NCBI GenBank assembly: GCA_019916065.1
Contig: CM034241.1
Location: 20,909,541 to 20,973,540 of the forward strand
Reading direction: 5' to 3'
DNA from: Vitellaria paradoxa
Taxonomy: Eukaryota; Streptophyta; Magnoliopsida; Ericales; Sapotaceae
Length of the DNA: 64,000 nt
Shown here: positions 46,856 through 58,173 of the stretch, in pieces
Layout: each line of letters opens with the position of its first letter
Position numbering within the stretch: position 1 is the first letter of the stretch
The notes under the pieces: model-generated
Told to the model about the DNA's origin: nothing
What the model saw: the letters and a program-made list of their open reading frames with translations, nothing else
The model's database searches: none
Position numbers and translations under genes: made by a program

Positions 46856-47360
46856 GTAAATTTCTGATGTACAAGGGGTCGAAACCCTACGCACTTCTTC
46901 TTTTTCTCTTAGTTTAGTTTAGATTAGGGTTAGATGTTTTCATCTCGTGTTGGATTGACGGAAGCTTTATTTTTCATCTTCGCATTAAGATTAATTGGTA
47001 AGTTTCATTCGTTACTTCGTTTTAATTAAAAGGTTATTATTTTCTTTATCCTTGTTCTTTATTTTCACTTCGTAGTACTTCGTAGTCATTGTTAGTGTTT
47101 GATTTGCTTTCGAAATTGCTTTAGCTTATTTCTATATCCTTCGTTTTCGTGTTTGAGTGCTTGATAAAGGTTATTTTCTTTTCGAAAGGCTTTGTTAATG
47201 CTTTCGCAATGTTAGGCTAGGGTTTGTTCTTGGCTTCAAGCCATTGAAAGTGGTGAAGTAGTTGGTGAACTCAAATGTAAACGAGTTTTATTTAATAAAA
47301 TATATTTTGGACTTTTAATTGGAATTTCGTAGTAAGCTAGGGTTCTCTTGAAACCTACTC

Positions 47361-47725
47361 ACCCGTGTCACAACCGTAGCTTGGTTACAAGTTTTCACTT
47401 GTGCACACCAAGTGTTCGGTTTAATGTCCCGGTGAGTTAGAATCTGATTTTCCAAGACCCAAATTAGGTTTTCTTACAAAATCAGTCACCCGTGTTAAAA
47501 CCTAAAGCTTGGTTACGATTGGCCACTCGTGCAAACCAAGTGGTTGGTTCAATGGCCCGGTGATTCGAACCTTATTTTCATAAAACCAAAACATGAGGTT
47601 TTCTTAAGAAACCGATTCACCTGTGTTATAATTGAAGTCTAGTTATGAGTTGATGCTCATGCACACTAGGTGTTCGATTCAATGTCCCGGTGAGTCTGAA
47701 ACCAATTTCAAAAGCCTCCGCTTAC
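47361..47725 (+). repeat. Three tandem hairpin units in D LTR1
   Basis: Period about 130 bp, each beginning CACC(C/T)GTGT, then a stem-loop, then a conserved 'gttcg/ttgg..tcaatg.cccggtga' tail. Stems: CTTGGT/ACCAAG with ACAAGT/ACTTGT; CTTGGT/ACCAAG with ACGA/TCGT; CTAGT/ACTAG with ATGAG/CTCAT. Equivalent arrays lie in LTR2 (about 53423-53786) and LTR3 (about 59445-59808). Confidence 0.85.
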
Positions 47726-48134
47726 TCTGAATTCCATAAATTAGTTTTTAATGAAATATCTTCCGACCTAGCAATGCATGTGCGTTTGTTAGGTTGAGTT
47801 ATAAATGCGTTTGAGTAAACCACTACCCACTACTGGATTTGGTTCGAAGCCAAGATCATTTTAGTTAGTTTATTTTCAATATTTGCATTCTAGTTTAATA
47901 TCACAATTTGCTTCGCTCCACCATTCTCAACCCAGCCATATTCAAATCACTTTGTAATTCAAAAATTAGTTTAGATTAGCTTAGGCTCACCTACTAATTA
48001 AGAGAACAAGTCTAGTGTCTTTTAACACAGCCCTCCCTGTGGAGATGACCTCGGTTCTCACCGAGTAAGACTACGACCACCCTCTTGCACTTGAGAGGTA
48101 GAACCCGAACACATTTCAGGGTCGGTCAAGTTTT

Positions 48135-48152
48135 TGGCGCCGTTGCCGGGGA
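48135..48152 (+). other. Primer-binding site of D unit 1 (tRNA-Asp)
   Basis: TGGCGCCGTTGCCGGGGA, full complement of the plant tRNA-Asp 3' end, 6 bp after the LTR. Confidence 0.95.
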
Positions 48153-48380
48153 GGGCAACTAAGTGCTAGACTTGGGAGTTAAAGGGGAGTTCATTTGAGA
48201 AATTGGGTGAATTTTTCTTTTCTCCACCTCTTTATTAGTAGTTTTTTTTTCTTTTTCCTTGTAACATATTCATTTGCATATCATATAACTTAGCTTGCAT
48301 GTTAGTTAACTTAGGTTGTATTTTACTGTAGTTTTTGTTTTCTCTCATTTTGTTTTCATTTTTGTGTTCTTATCATAGAC

Positions 48381-49857
48381 ATGGATTTTAGTGATTTCAA
48401 TCATGGTCCTTTGATGCCCAAGCCTACATTGAGTCTCTAAGTAACCAATTTGGATATGACTATACATTAGAGACCTATCACCAATTACCCCAATTTTTCG
48501 GGCACGAGGAAGAAGACCCGTGTCTTCATCTTGATAGGTTTGAGGCTGTGTGTGGCTTATGTGATGATGTTCGAATGAGTAAGAGACTTAGGTTCTTGTT
48601 TTTCCCTTTGTCTTTACAAAGTGTGGCTGGTGACTGGTGCTATGATTTTGGTGAATGGACCACTTGGGATCAATGTGTTCAAGCTTTTATTGAGCATTTC
48701 CTCCCTATTCATCAAACCTTCACCCACGGCTTTCAAATTAGAAATTTTTATCAACAAAAGGGTGAAGTATTTTATAAATGCTGGGAGAGATTTAATATAC
48801 TTTTGGACACTTTCCCAAGTCATGGATTAGAGTTAGGGGACCTCATAGCCATATTATATAATGCTCTATCTCATGAGTTGCACCAGGCGTTCGATATAGT
48901 CTTGGGGAAGGAATTTCTTGACCTCACACCAGGTGAGGCATGGTCATTCCTTGAATTTTTCTCTGAACACACTAGGCCACTGGAAAGACTTGAACCTAGT
49001 TTTGAACCTTACACACTTGCTAGCCACACTGACTTTTTCCCGCATGCTTCTACTTCATTTGATCCTCATGATCCATCCCTTGGAAGTAACATATGCGTGG
49101 AGCCTGATTACTCAGATTTTGCATGTCCTAACTATGTTCCACTCATTGAGGGCCAGTTGAGGAGCCCCAAGACTATTGGCCTAGTGAACCTTATGATGCA
49201 CAAATTAAGACCATAGGCACTGAGTGGGAAAATTGCCCTAACCACACTAGGGATGATGTTTGGGATGAGTGTCTTTCTCATTTTCCTGTGGACTCTCCCA
49301 TTCAAGAGATTTCTTTACCACATTTTGAGAGTCAGGGAGACATTCAGTCCTTTCCTACTACTGAGTTTGATGCTCAGCCCACCCAGACCACCCCGGGCCC
49401 TATTGAGAGTCTTTTGATTCCCTTTGAGCAATTGCAAGTTACAATGCCCGAGGAGCATATCATTGAGTCAGTTGATCCTTGCTCACTCACTTATTCACCT
49501 GAGGTTGAGAGTAGTGCGCACCTCTTACCTCTTGACTCAGCCCCACCTGAGAAGTTCACTTCGGTGATTATGAGTGATCATGTGACCGATCATCACTGGG
49601 GGGAGATAGTAGACATTGGGGGAGAGTACAGTTGATTTTCTGGGTATTGAGAGACTTGAACCCTGCCATATCCATGTCCATGTCCTTGCATGCATTATGG
49701 CCACATCCGAGGTTTCAAGAACCTCACTTCGGCCTTACATCCCTTGACGTGTTTTACACTTGAGGAGCATCCACCTTTGGTGCTTCATGGGCCCAAAGAA
49801 AATATTTTATTTCTTGAACCATTTGTGGATGCATGGGATAGAGAGGGTGTTGGATAA
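48381..49857 (+). pseudogene. Gag-like gene of D unit 1 (frameshifted)
   Basis: It starts ATG at 48381 (MDFSDFNHGP). A one-base loss near 48412 shifts the frame at codon 11. The main open part (48548-49216) has the gag core: LFFPLSLQSVAGDWCYDFGE, FIEHFLPIHQTF, FYKCWERFNILLDTFPSHGL. A second one-base loss near 49155 leads to the stop at 49214, and the acidic C-terminal half continues in another frame (49288-49635). Compared with A there is no zinc knuckle and no pol. The C-terminal half is rich in Asp, Glu, Pro and Ser with no domain I recognise. Expected role: particle formation. Confidence 0.85.
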
Positions 49858-52137
49858 CCCTTCTTCTTTGTTGCCTTTGTACATAGTAGATTAGAGTTTT
49901 CTTTTTCTTATTTTCTTATGTTTTTTCGTTTGATTTTTTCTCTTATTTTTTTCTTGTGTACTAACTCTTTCTCTTGTCTTATTCTCCTTTTCTTTTCTTT
50001 TCTTTTCTTTCTAACCTTTTCTCTTGTATAGTTTTTTTTTTCTTCAAATAAGGAAGCTCTTGAGGTAATATCCACCCTTTTTACCTTCTGTTTCTACATT
50101 TTGAGCATAACACTTGGCTATATGTTGTTGGTTGTTGTTGGAAGTGCTGTAGAAACTAGGTTGGGGGGTGTTCTTTATTGCTTATGGGGATTCTTGTTTT
50201 GGGTGCATGCTTGGCTTATGTGTTACATATTGATTACTCTTTATGCTCATCATCATCATGCTTACTTTGCACACTACGGACCCACATATGCTTCATAGTT
50301 CTCACATTGAGGACAATGTTTAGTTTAGGTTGGGGGGTAGAGTTCGCATGATGACCATTTGTGCTAAAATTGTCAAATTTTTCAAATTTTGAGCATCTTT
50401 GAGCTTACATACATGACTTAGCACATTTGTACCTAGCATGTTGGCCCTTTTTGGTTTGGTTGATTGTGAATTTGAGTGAGAGAGTGATAAGTGAGTCTTG
50501 TTCAAGCTTTGATAGGAAACTTAATTTAAGTTGAGTGTGTCATGACCTTATGCACTTTTGGCTATCACGGAAGAACTTATGTGCTTAAGAGTGAATTTTA
50601 TGTAACATTGGTCAATTGAGCATCCTTGGACTAGGTAGAGACTTATACCCTTTCTAGTGGTGAGCTTTAGAGCTATTTTTCTTTTCAAGAGGGGTTGCAC
50701 ATTATTTCAGCTCAATTGTTCTCTATTTTGGTTTTCAATGCCCCAGTTGCATCGCACACACTTGCATGAGTAGTCATTTGGCGCATATGAGTTGTTTGTG
50801 AGCTTAGAACATGATGCTAGGCCCTCTTTGTTAATTTGAGCCTTTTGTCCTTTCTTGATATAAAATTGTCTTAAGAACCAACTTGAAGCCTCAAAATAAA
50901 GTGTGTGATATAAAGTTTTCTCTTTTGATTCTCCTCACACATGATATCCCCTACACCCCATTCACACACTTTAAGCCTCACCCTCACATGTCTTGGGCTA
51001 TGAAAGTGTCTCAAAGTCTAAGTTGGGAATGTGGGGTTGGGAATGTAAGCTTTTGAGAGCCAAATGAGGGTGAGTGCTGGGATGAGAATTTATACATTGT
51101 ATAGTTCATTCTTCATCATTTCAAAAAAAAAAAAAAAAAAAAAAAACAAAGGGATACAAAAAAAAAAAAAAGAAAAGAGAAGAAAAAAAAAAGAAAAAAA
51201 ATATTTTCTCATTCCTTTTGTTTATTCAATTGTGGGATTTATGTTTTGTAATGCAGTTGCTAAGAGTGTCCCAAAAGTAGTTTGTAAGTTTGTGAATAAG
51301 CTTCATGTTGTTGGTTAGGGTATAGAAAGGAAATGGGTAGTTTGGGACTTGTACGTACTTGAACATCTTTATCCCAAGACATGTGCTTTGATTTCCATAT
51401 CTTTCATTGTTAGCCTCTACCTATGGCCAAGTTACAACCAGATCAAAGACCTAGCGGATTCTAAGTGAACAATACTTATGTGTGCATGTAGTGGACTTGT
51501 GTAGGTTGTGTGGTGTAATCTATTGCATGGCATTGGGACTTCAATTCAATTCACTCACTTATTCGTGTGGTTGTGTGCAACTAGGAGAGCATTGCATTGT
51601 GTGCTCATAGGTATGAGTGAACCCTTAATGAGTGAGTTTCTTTCTATGAGTGATCTACCTTGTGAGCTTTTGAAGTCAAAACCTAGTTCTGATTATGCTC
51701 TCGAGACCTTGTTGAATAAATGACACTGTTTTGCACACATGCTTTTCCAACTTTGATAGTGCATGCATTCATGCTTAGCACTTGGGAATTACACATGATA
51801 TTTAAGTTTTGTGACTTGTTGAGCTTGAACTTGATTTGTTACTGACCTTAATCACTCTTTGACACCTTGAGACCATACCATAGATGTTTGTGGGTAGCAT
51901 CACTGCAAACCCTCATGAGACCTTACTCGTCCACTAGGGGGAACCTAGGGGTTTAAAGGGCTTGCCTCACGCGCTAAGTGTGGTCGTGTGTCTCCCACGA
52001 AAACGGACATCACCTTAGTTAGTTTTTATTTTGTCTTATTTTGATTTGAATAAGAGCTTACATGTTGTGGGTGCCCTTGCATTTGTTCTTATACTTCATG
52101 GTTTGATTGCACTCATTGCTAGGGACTAGCAATGTCT
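49858..52137 (+). mobile_element. 3' non-coding region of D unit 1
   Basis: No gene. It begins with T/C-rich sequence with (CTTTT) repeats (49900-50045), then the conserved blocks shared with B and A, including 'cacattgaggacaatgt' and the G-run at 50328-50340, an A-rich tract (51123-51200) and the block with 'ctcgtccactaggggg' (51927-51945). Confidence 0.85.
50328..50340 (+). other. Internal G-run motif of D unit 1
   Basis: TAGGTTGGGGGGTAG, about 1.8 kb upstream of the true polypurine tract. The copy in unit 2 is at 56385-56398. Confidence 0.6.
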
Positions 52138-52150
52138 AGGTTGGGGGGTG
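52138..52150 (+). other. Polypurine tract of D unit 1
   Basis: AGGTTGGGGGGTG immediately before LTR2 (TGATTAGC). Confidence 0.85.
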
Positions 52151-54189
52151 TGATTAGCATGCATTATTGTACAATTATATATATATTGAGCATGCTAATT
52201 ATGAATTTACAGTTATTATTGGCGATGTGTTAGTGTGATTATCTCATTTCCATGCATTCTTGGTGTGTGTATATTTCAGGTGATATAATATGGTGTTTTT
52301 GGCCCAAACAACACCAAGGTTGCATGTGAGGAGGAGCCATCCCAAGGCATAAGATCGACTACCATGGGTGCCAAGGAGAAGGAAGTGGTTTGAAGTTCAA
52401 AATAGTTGAAGTGGTGTGCGGTTGAAGTTCCAGCTCAACACCCTCTCAGTTTTCCAGCCATAACTTTTTCGTCACAACTCGAAATGGTTCCATTCTTTTT
52501 GCGTTGGAAAGAAGACTCGAAGCCCTACAACTTTGCTGGTTTAGCCGAAGCCTGAATCTGTCATCTTCAATGTCAAAATCGCATCGGAAGTCAGGGACAG
52601 AAAGCTGTCAAAGAAGAACTGTTCACTGTAGTTGCAGATGGGCGCCCCACCTAGACCCATGGGCGCCCCACCACAAGCATGGGCGCCCCACCTACACCCA
52701 TGGGCGCCCCTGAGGACCCTTGGGCGCCCCATTCTTCATCAGATGGGCGCCCACAGAGAGGGAGTTCTGACTGCTGTTTTTTGGCTAACTCTTTGAGGAC
52801 TTCATCAAACACTTGTACCTTGGGCGCCCATGATGACTTGTCCAGCACACTTTTAAGTTAAATTTTGAATTATGAAATTACACTTTTACCCTTGAGTTAT
52901 GTAATGATATAAAAGGGCAAATTTCTGATGTACAGGAGTTCGAAACCCTACGCACTTCTTCTCTTTCTCTTAGTTTAGTTTAGATTAGGGTTAGATGTTT
53001 TCATCTCGTGTTGGATTGACGGAAGCTTTATTTTTTCATCTTCGCATTAAGATTAATTGGTAAGTTTCATTCGTTACTTCGTTTTAATTAAAAGTTTATT
53101 ATTTTCTTTATCTTTGTTCTTTATTTTCACTTCGTAGTACTTCGTAGTCATTGTTAGTGTTTGATTTGCTTTCGAAATTGCTTTAGCTTATTTCTATATC
53201 CTTCGTTTTCGTGTTTGAGTGCTTGATGAAGGTTATTTTCTTTTCGAAAGGCTTTGTTAATGCTTTCGCAATGTTAGGCTAGGGTTTGTTCTTGGCTTCA
53301 AGCCATTGAAAGTGGTGAAGTAGTTGGTGAACTCAAATGTAAACGAGTTTTATTTAACAAAATATATTTTGGACTTTTAATTGGAATTTCGTAGTAAGCT
53401 AGGGTTCTCTTGAAACCTACTCACCCGTGTCACAACCGTAGCTTGGTTACAAGTTTTCACTTGTGCACACCAAGTGTTCGGTTTAATGTCCCGGTGAGTT
53501 AGAATCTGATTTTCCAAGACCCAAATTAGGTTTTCTTACAAAATCAGTCACCCGTGTTAAAACCAAAGCTTGGTTACGATTGGCCACTCGTGCAAACCAA
53601 GTGGTTGGTTCAATGGCCCGGTGATTCGAACCTTATTTTCATAAAACCAAAACATGAGGTTTTCTTAAGAAACCGATTCACCTGTGTTATAATTGAAGTC
53701 TAGTTATGAGTTGATGCTCATGCACACTAGGTGTTCGATTCAATGTCCCGGTGAGTCTGAAACCAATTTCAAAAGCCTCCGCTTACTCTGAATTCCATAA
53801 ATTAGTTTTTAATGAAATATCTTCCGACCTAGCAATGCATGTGCGTTTGTTAGGTTGAGTTATAAATGCGTTTGAGTAAACCACTACCCACTACTGGATT
53901 TGGTTCGAAGCCAAGATCATTTTAGTTAGTTTATTTTCAATATTTGCATTCTAGTTTAATATCACAATTTGCTTCGCTCCACCATTCTCAACCCAGCCAT
54001 ATTCAAATCACTTTGTAATTCAAAAATTAGTTTAGATTAGCTTAGGCTCACCTACTAATTAAGAGAACAAGTCTAGTGTCTTTTAACACAGCCCTCCCTG
54101 TGGAGATGACCTCGGTTCTCACCGAGTAAGACTACGACCACCCTCTTGCACTTGAGAGGTAGAACCCGAACACATTTCAGGGTCGGTCA
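52151..54189 (+). mobile_element. D LTR2 (middle LTR)
   Basis: Same architecture as LTR1, but with about 15 private differences by eye against both outer LTRs. Examples are GAAGG for GAAGT (52380), TAGTTGC for TATTTGC (52630), three changes in the palindrome array, GGGCAAATT for GGGTAAATT (52916), several at 52937-52943, an extra T near 53035, GTTTATT for GGTTATT (53094) and GATGAAGG for GATAAAGG (53227). Confidence 0.95.
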
Positions 54190-54195
54190 AGTTTT

Positions 54196-54213
54196 TGGCG
54201 CCGTTGCCGGGGA
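54196..54213 (+). other. Primer-binding site of D unit 2 (tRNA-Asp)
   Basis: Identical to that of unit 1. Confidence 0.95.
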
Positions 54214-54441
54214 GGGCAACTAAGTGCTAGACTTGGGAGTTAAAGGGGAGTTCATTTGAGAAATTGGGTGAATTTTTCTTTTCTCCACCTCTTTATTAGT
54301 AGTTTTTTTTTCTTTTGCCTTGTAACATATTCATTTGCATATCATATAACTTAGCTTGCATGTTAGTTAACTTAGGTTGTATTTTAGTGTAGTTTTTGTT
54401 TTCTCTCATTTTGTTTTCATTTTTGTGTTCTTATCATAGAC

Positions 54442-55916
54442 ATGGATTTTAGTGATTTCAATCATGGTCCTTTTGATGCCCAAGCCTACATTGAGTCTCT
54501 AAGTAACCAATTTGGATATGACTATACATTAGAGACCTATCACCAATTACCCCAATTTTTCGGGCACGAGGAAGAAGACCCGTGTCTTCATCTTGATAGG
54601 TTTGAGGCTGTGTGTGGCTTATGTGATGATGTTCGAATGAGTAAGAGACTTAGGTTCTTGTTTTTCCCTTTGTCTTTACAAAGTGTGGCTGGTGACTGGT
54701 GCTATGATTTTGGTGAATGGACCACTTAGGGATCAATGTGTTCAAGCTTTTATTGAGCATTTCCTCCCTATTCATCAAACCTTCACCCATGGCTTTCAAA
54801 TTAGAAATTTTTATCAACAAAAGGGTGAAGTATTTTATAAATGCTGGGAGAGATTTAATATACTTTTGGACACTTTCCCAAGTCATGGATTAGAGTTAGG
54901 GGACCTCATAGCCATATTATATAATGCTCTATCTCATGAGTTGCACCAGGCGTTCGATATAGTCTTGGGGAAGGAATTTCTTGACCTCACACCAGGTGAG
55001 GCATGGTCATTCCTTGAATTTTTCTCTGAACACACTAGGCCACTGGAAAGACTTGAACCTAGTTTTGAACCTTACACACTTGCTAGCCACACTGACCTTT
55101 TTCCCGCATGCTTCTTCACTTGATCCTCATGATCCATCCCGTGGAAGTAGTGTATGCGTGGAGCCTGACTACTCAGATTTTGCATGTCCCAACCTTGTTC
55201 CACTCACTGAGGGCCAGTCTGAGGAGCCCCAAGATTATTGGCCTAGTGAACCTTATGATGCACAATTTGAGACCATAGGCACTGAGTGGGACAATTGCCC
55301 TAACCACACTAGGGATGATGTTTGGGATGAGTGTCTTTCTCATTTCCCTGTGGATTCTCCTATTCAGGAGACTTCTTTACCACCTTTTGAGAGTCAGGGA
55401 GACATGCAGTCCTTTCCTACTACTGAGTTTGATGCTCAGCCCACCCAGACCACCCCGGGCCCTATTGAGAGTCTTTTGATTCCCTTTGAGCAATTGCAAG
55501 TTACAATGCCCGAGGAGCATATCATTGAGTCAGTTGATCCTTGCTCACTCACTTATTCACCTGAGGTTGAGAGTAGTGCGCACCTCTTACCTCTTGACTC
55601 AGCCCCACCTGAGAAGTTCACTTCGGTGATTATGAGTGATCATGTGACCGATCATCACTGGGGGGAGATAGTAGACATTAGGCGAGAGTACGTTGATTTT
55701 CTGGGTATTGAGAGACTTGAACCCGCCATATCCATGTCCATGTCCTTGCATGCATTATGGCCACATCTGAGGTTTCAAGAACCTCACTTGGCCTTACATC
55801 CCTTGACGTGTTTTACACTTGAGGAGCATCCACCTTTGGTGCTTCATGGGCCCAAAGAAAATATTTTATTTCTTGAACCATTTGTGGATGCATGGGATAG
55901 AGAGGGTGTTGGATAA
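54442..55916 (+). pseudogene. Gag-like gene of D unit 2 (frameshifted at other sites)
   Basis: ATG at 54442. It is intact at the place where unit 1 lost a base, but an extra A near 54728 makes a TAG after GEWTT, and an extra base near 55098 shifts the frame again. From 54981 one frame runs to the natural end at 55916, covering the acidic C-terminal half (TEFDAQPTQTTPGPIESLLI, LTYSPEVESSAHLLPLDSAP, HVTDHHWGEIVDI, ending FVDAWDREGVG). Together the two units show that the ancestral protein had about 490 residues. No enzyme domain. Confidence 0.85.
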
Positions 55917-58160
55917 CCCTTCTTCTTTGTTGCCTTTGTACATAGTAGATTAGAGTTTTCTTTTTCTTATTTTCTTATGTTTTTTCGTTTGATTTTTTTC
56001 TCTTATTTTTTTCTTGTGTACTAACTCTTTCTCTTGTCTTATTCTCCTTTCTTTTCTTTTCTTTTCTTTCTAACCTTTTCTCTTGTATAGTTTTTTTTTC
56101 TTCAAATAAGGAAGCTCTTGAGGTAATATCCACCCTTTTTACCTTCTGTTTCTACATTTTGAGCATAACACTTGGCTATATGTTGTTGGTTGTTGTTGGA
56201 AGTGCTGTAGAAACTAGGTTGGGGGGTGTTCTTTATTGCTTATGGGGATTCTTGTTTTGGGTGCATGCTTGGCTTATGTGTTACATATTGATTACTCTTT
56301 ATGCTCATCATCATCATGCTTACTTTGCACACTACGGACCCACATATGCTTCATAGTTCTCACATTGAGGACAATGTTTAGTTTAGGTTGGGGGGTAGAG
56401 TTCGCATGATGACCATTTGTGCTAAAATTATCAAATTTTTAAATTTTGAGCATCTTTGAGCTTACATACATGACTTAGCACATTTGTACCTGCATGTTAG
56501 CCCTTTTTGGTTTGGTTGATTGTGAATTTGAGTGAGAGAGTGATAAGTGAGTCTTGTTCAAGCTTTGATAGGAAACTTAATTTAAGTTGAGTGTGTCATG
56601 ACCTTATGCACTTTTGGCTATCACGGAAGAACTTATATGCTTAAGAGTGAATTTTATGTAACATTGGTCAATTGAGCATCCTTGGACTAGGTAGAGACTT
56701 ATACCCTTTTCTAGTGGTGAGCTTTAGAGCTATTTTTCTTTTCAAGAGGGGTTGCACATTATTTCAGCTCAATTGTTCTCTATTTTGGTTTTCAATGCCC
56801 CAGTTGCATCGCACACACTTGCATGAGTAGTCATTTGGCGCATATGAGTTGTTTGTGAGCTTAGAACATGATGCTAGGCCCTCTTTGTTAATTTGAGCCT
56901 TCTTGTCATTTCTTGATATAAAATTGTCTTAAGAACCAACTTGAAGCCTCAAAATAAAGTGTGTGATATAAAGTTTTCTCTTTTTGATTCTCCTCACACA
57001 TGATATCCCCTACACCCCATTCACACACTTTAAGCCTCACCCTCACATGTCTTGGGCTATGAAAGTGTCTCAAAGTCTAAGTTGGGAACTGTGGGGTTAG
57101 GAAATGTAAGCTTTTGAGAGCCAAATGAGGGTGAATGTTGGGATGAGAATTCATGCGTTGTATAGTTCATTGTTCATTTTTCAAAAAAAAGAAAAAAAAG
57201 AAAAGAAAAGAGAAAAAAAAAAAGAAAAAATATTTTCTCATTCCTTTTGTTTATTCAATTGTGGGATTTATGTTTTGTAATGCAGTTGCTAAGAGTGTCC
57301 CAAAAGTAGTTTGTAAGTTTGTGAATAAGCTTCATGTTGTTGGTTAGGGTATAGAAAGGAAATGGGTAGTTTGGGACTTGTACGTACTTGAACATCTTTA
57401 TCCCAAGACATGTGCTTTGATTTCCATATCTTTCATTGTTAGCCTCTACCTATGGCCAAGTTATAACCAGATCAAAGACCTAGCGGATTCTAAGTGAACA
57501 ATACTTATGTGTGCATGTAGTGGACTTGTGTAGGTTGTGTGGTGTAATCTATTGCATGGCATTGGGACTTCAATTCAATTCACTCACTTATTCGTGTGGT
57601 TGTGTGCAACTAGGAGAGCATTTTATGCTCATAGGTATAAGTGAACCCTTGATGAGTGAGTTTCTTTTCTGAGTGATCAACCTTGTGAGTTTTTGAAGTC
57701 AAAGCCTAGTTCTGATTATGCTCTCGAGACCTTGTTGAATAAATGACACTGTTTTGCACACATGCTTTTCCAACTTTGATAGTGCATGTATTCATGCTTA
57801 GCACTTGGGAATTACACATGATATTTAAGTTTTGTGACTTGTTGAGCTTGAACTTGATTCGTTACTGACCTTAATCACTCTTTGACACCTTGAGACCATA
57901 CCATAGATGTTTGTGGGTAGCATCACTGCAAACCCTCATGAGACCTTACTCGTCCACTAGGGGGAACCTAGGGGTTTAAAGGGCTTGCCGCACGCGCTAA
58001 GTGTGGTCGTGTGTCTCCCACGAAACGGGACATCACCTTAGTTAGTTTTTATTTTGTCTTATTTTGATTTGAATAAGAGCTTACATGTTGTGGGTGCCCT
58101 TGCATTTGTTCTTATACTTCATGGTTTGATTGCACTCATTGCTAGGGACTAGCAATGTAT
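55917..58160 (+). mobile_element. 3' non-coding region of D unit 2
   Basis: Same order of blocks as unit 1, with a few percent difference by eye and a rearranged A-rich tract (57183-57228). No gene. Confidence 0.85.
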
Positions 58161-58173
58161 AGGTTGGGGGGTG
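58161..58173 (+). other. Polypurine tract of D unit 2
   Basis: AGGTTGGGGGGTG directly before LTR3. Confidence 0.85.

Larger units (their letters stand above)
46089..48128 (+). mobile_element. D LTR1
   Basis: Starts TGATTAGCATGC, whose stem is completed by GCATGCTAATTA at 46129-46140; ends GGGTCGGTCA. Acceptor-like TATATTTCAG ends at 46217 (129 nt in). Seven GGGCGCCC palindromes lie in 46577-46772. TATA box 46847-46855, donor-like TTGGTAAGTTT at 46995-47005, hairpin units at 47380-47412, 47508-47540 and 47639-47669, U5 hairpins at 48050-48065 and 48081-48098. Private differences: an extra T near 46394 and few others. It shares nearly all informative bases with LTR3. Confidence 0.95.

Noticed and set aside
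47639..47700. tRNA-like element: GTTCGATTC resembles a B box after a hairpin
   Set aside because: No acceptor stem, no A box at the right distance, and the motif is not kept in the other two units.
50101..50298. A hydrophobic 65-codon frame identical in both D units (also 56159-56356)
   Set aside because: It lies in the conserved non-coding region next to the G-run. Identity between two recent copies is not evidence for selection, and B and A do not keep the frame.
51064..51318. Lysine-rich frames over the A-rich tract (also 57153-57347, 2183-2377, 31170-31403)
   Set aside because: Homopolymer artefacts; the tract lengths differ between copies.
52151..54189. Interpretation of D as two independent neighbouring insertions
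   Set aside because: The two units share the middle LTR, and no target duplication separates them. The only duplication flanks the whole array.
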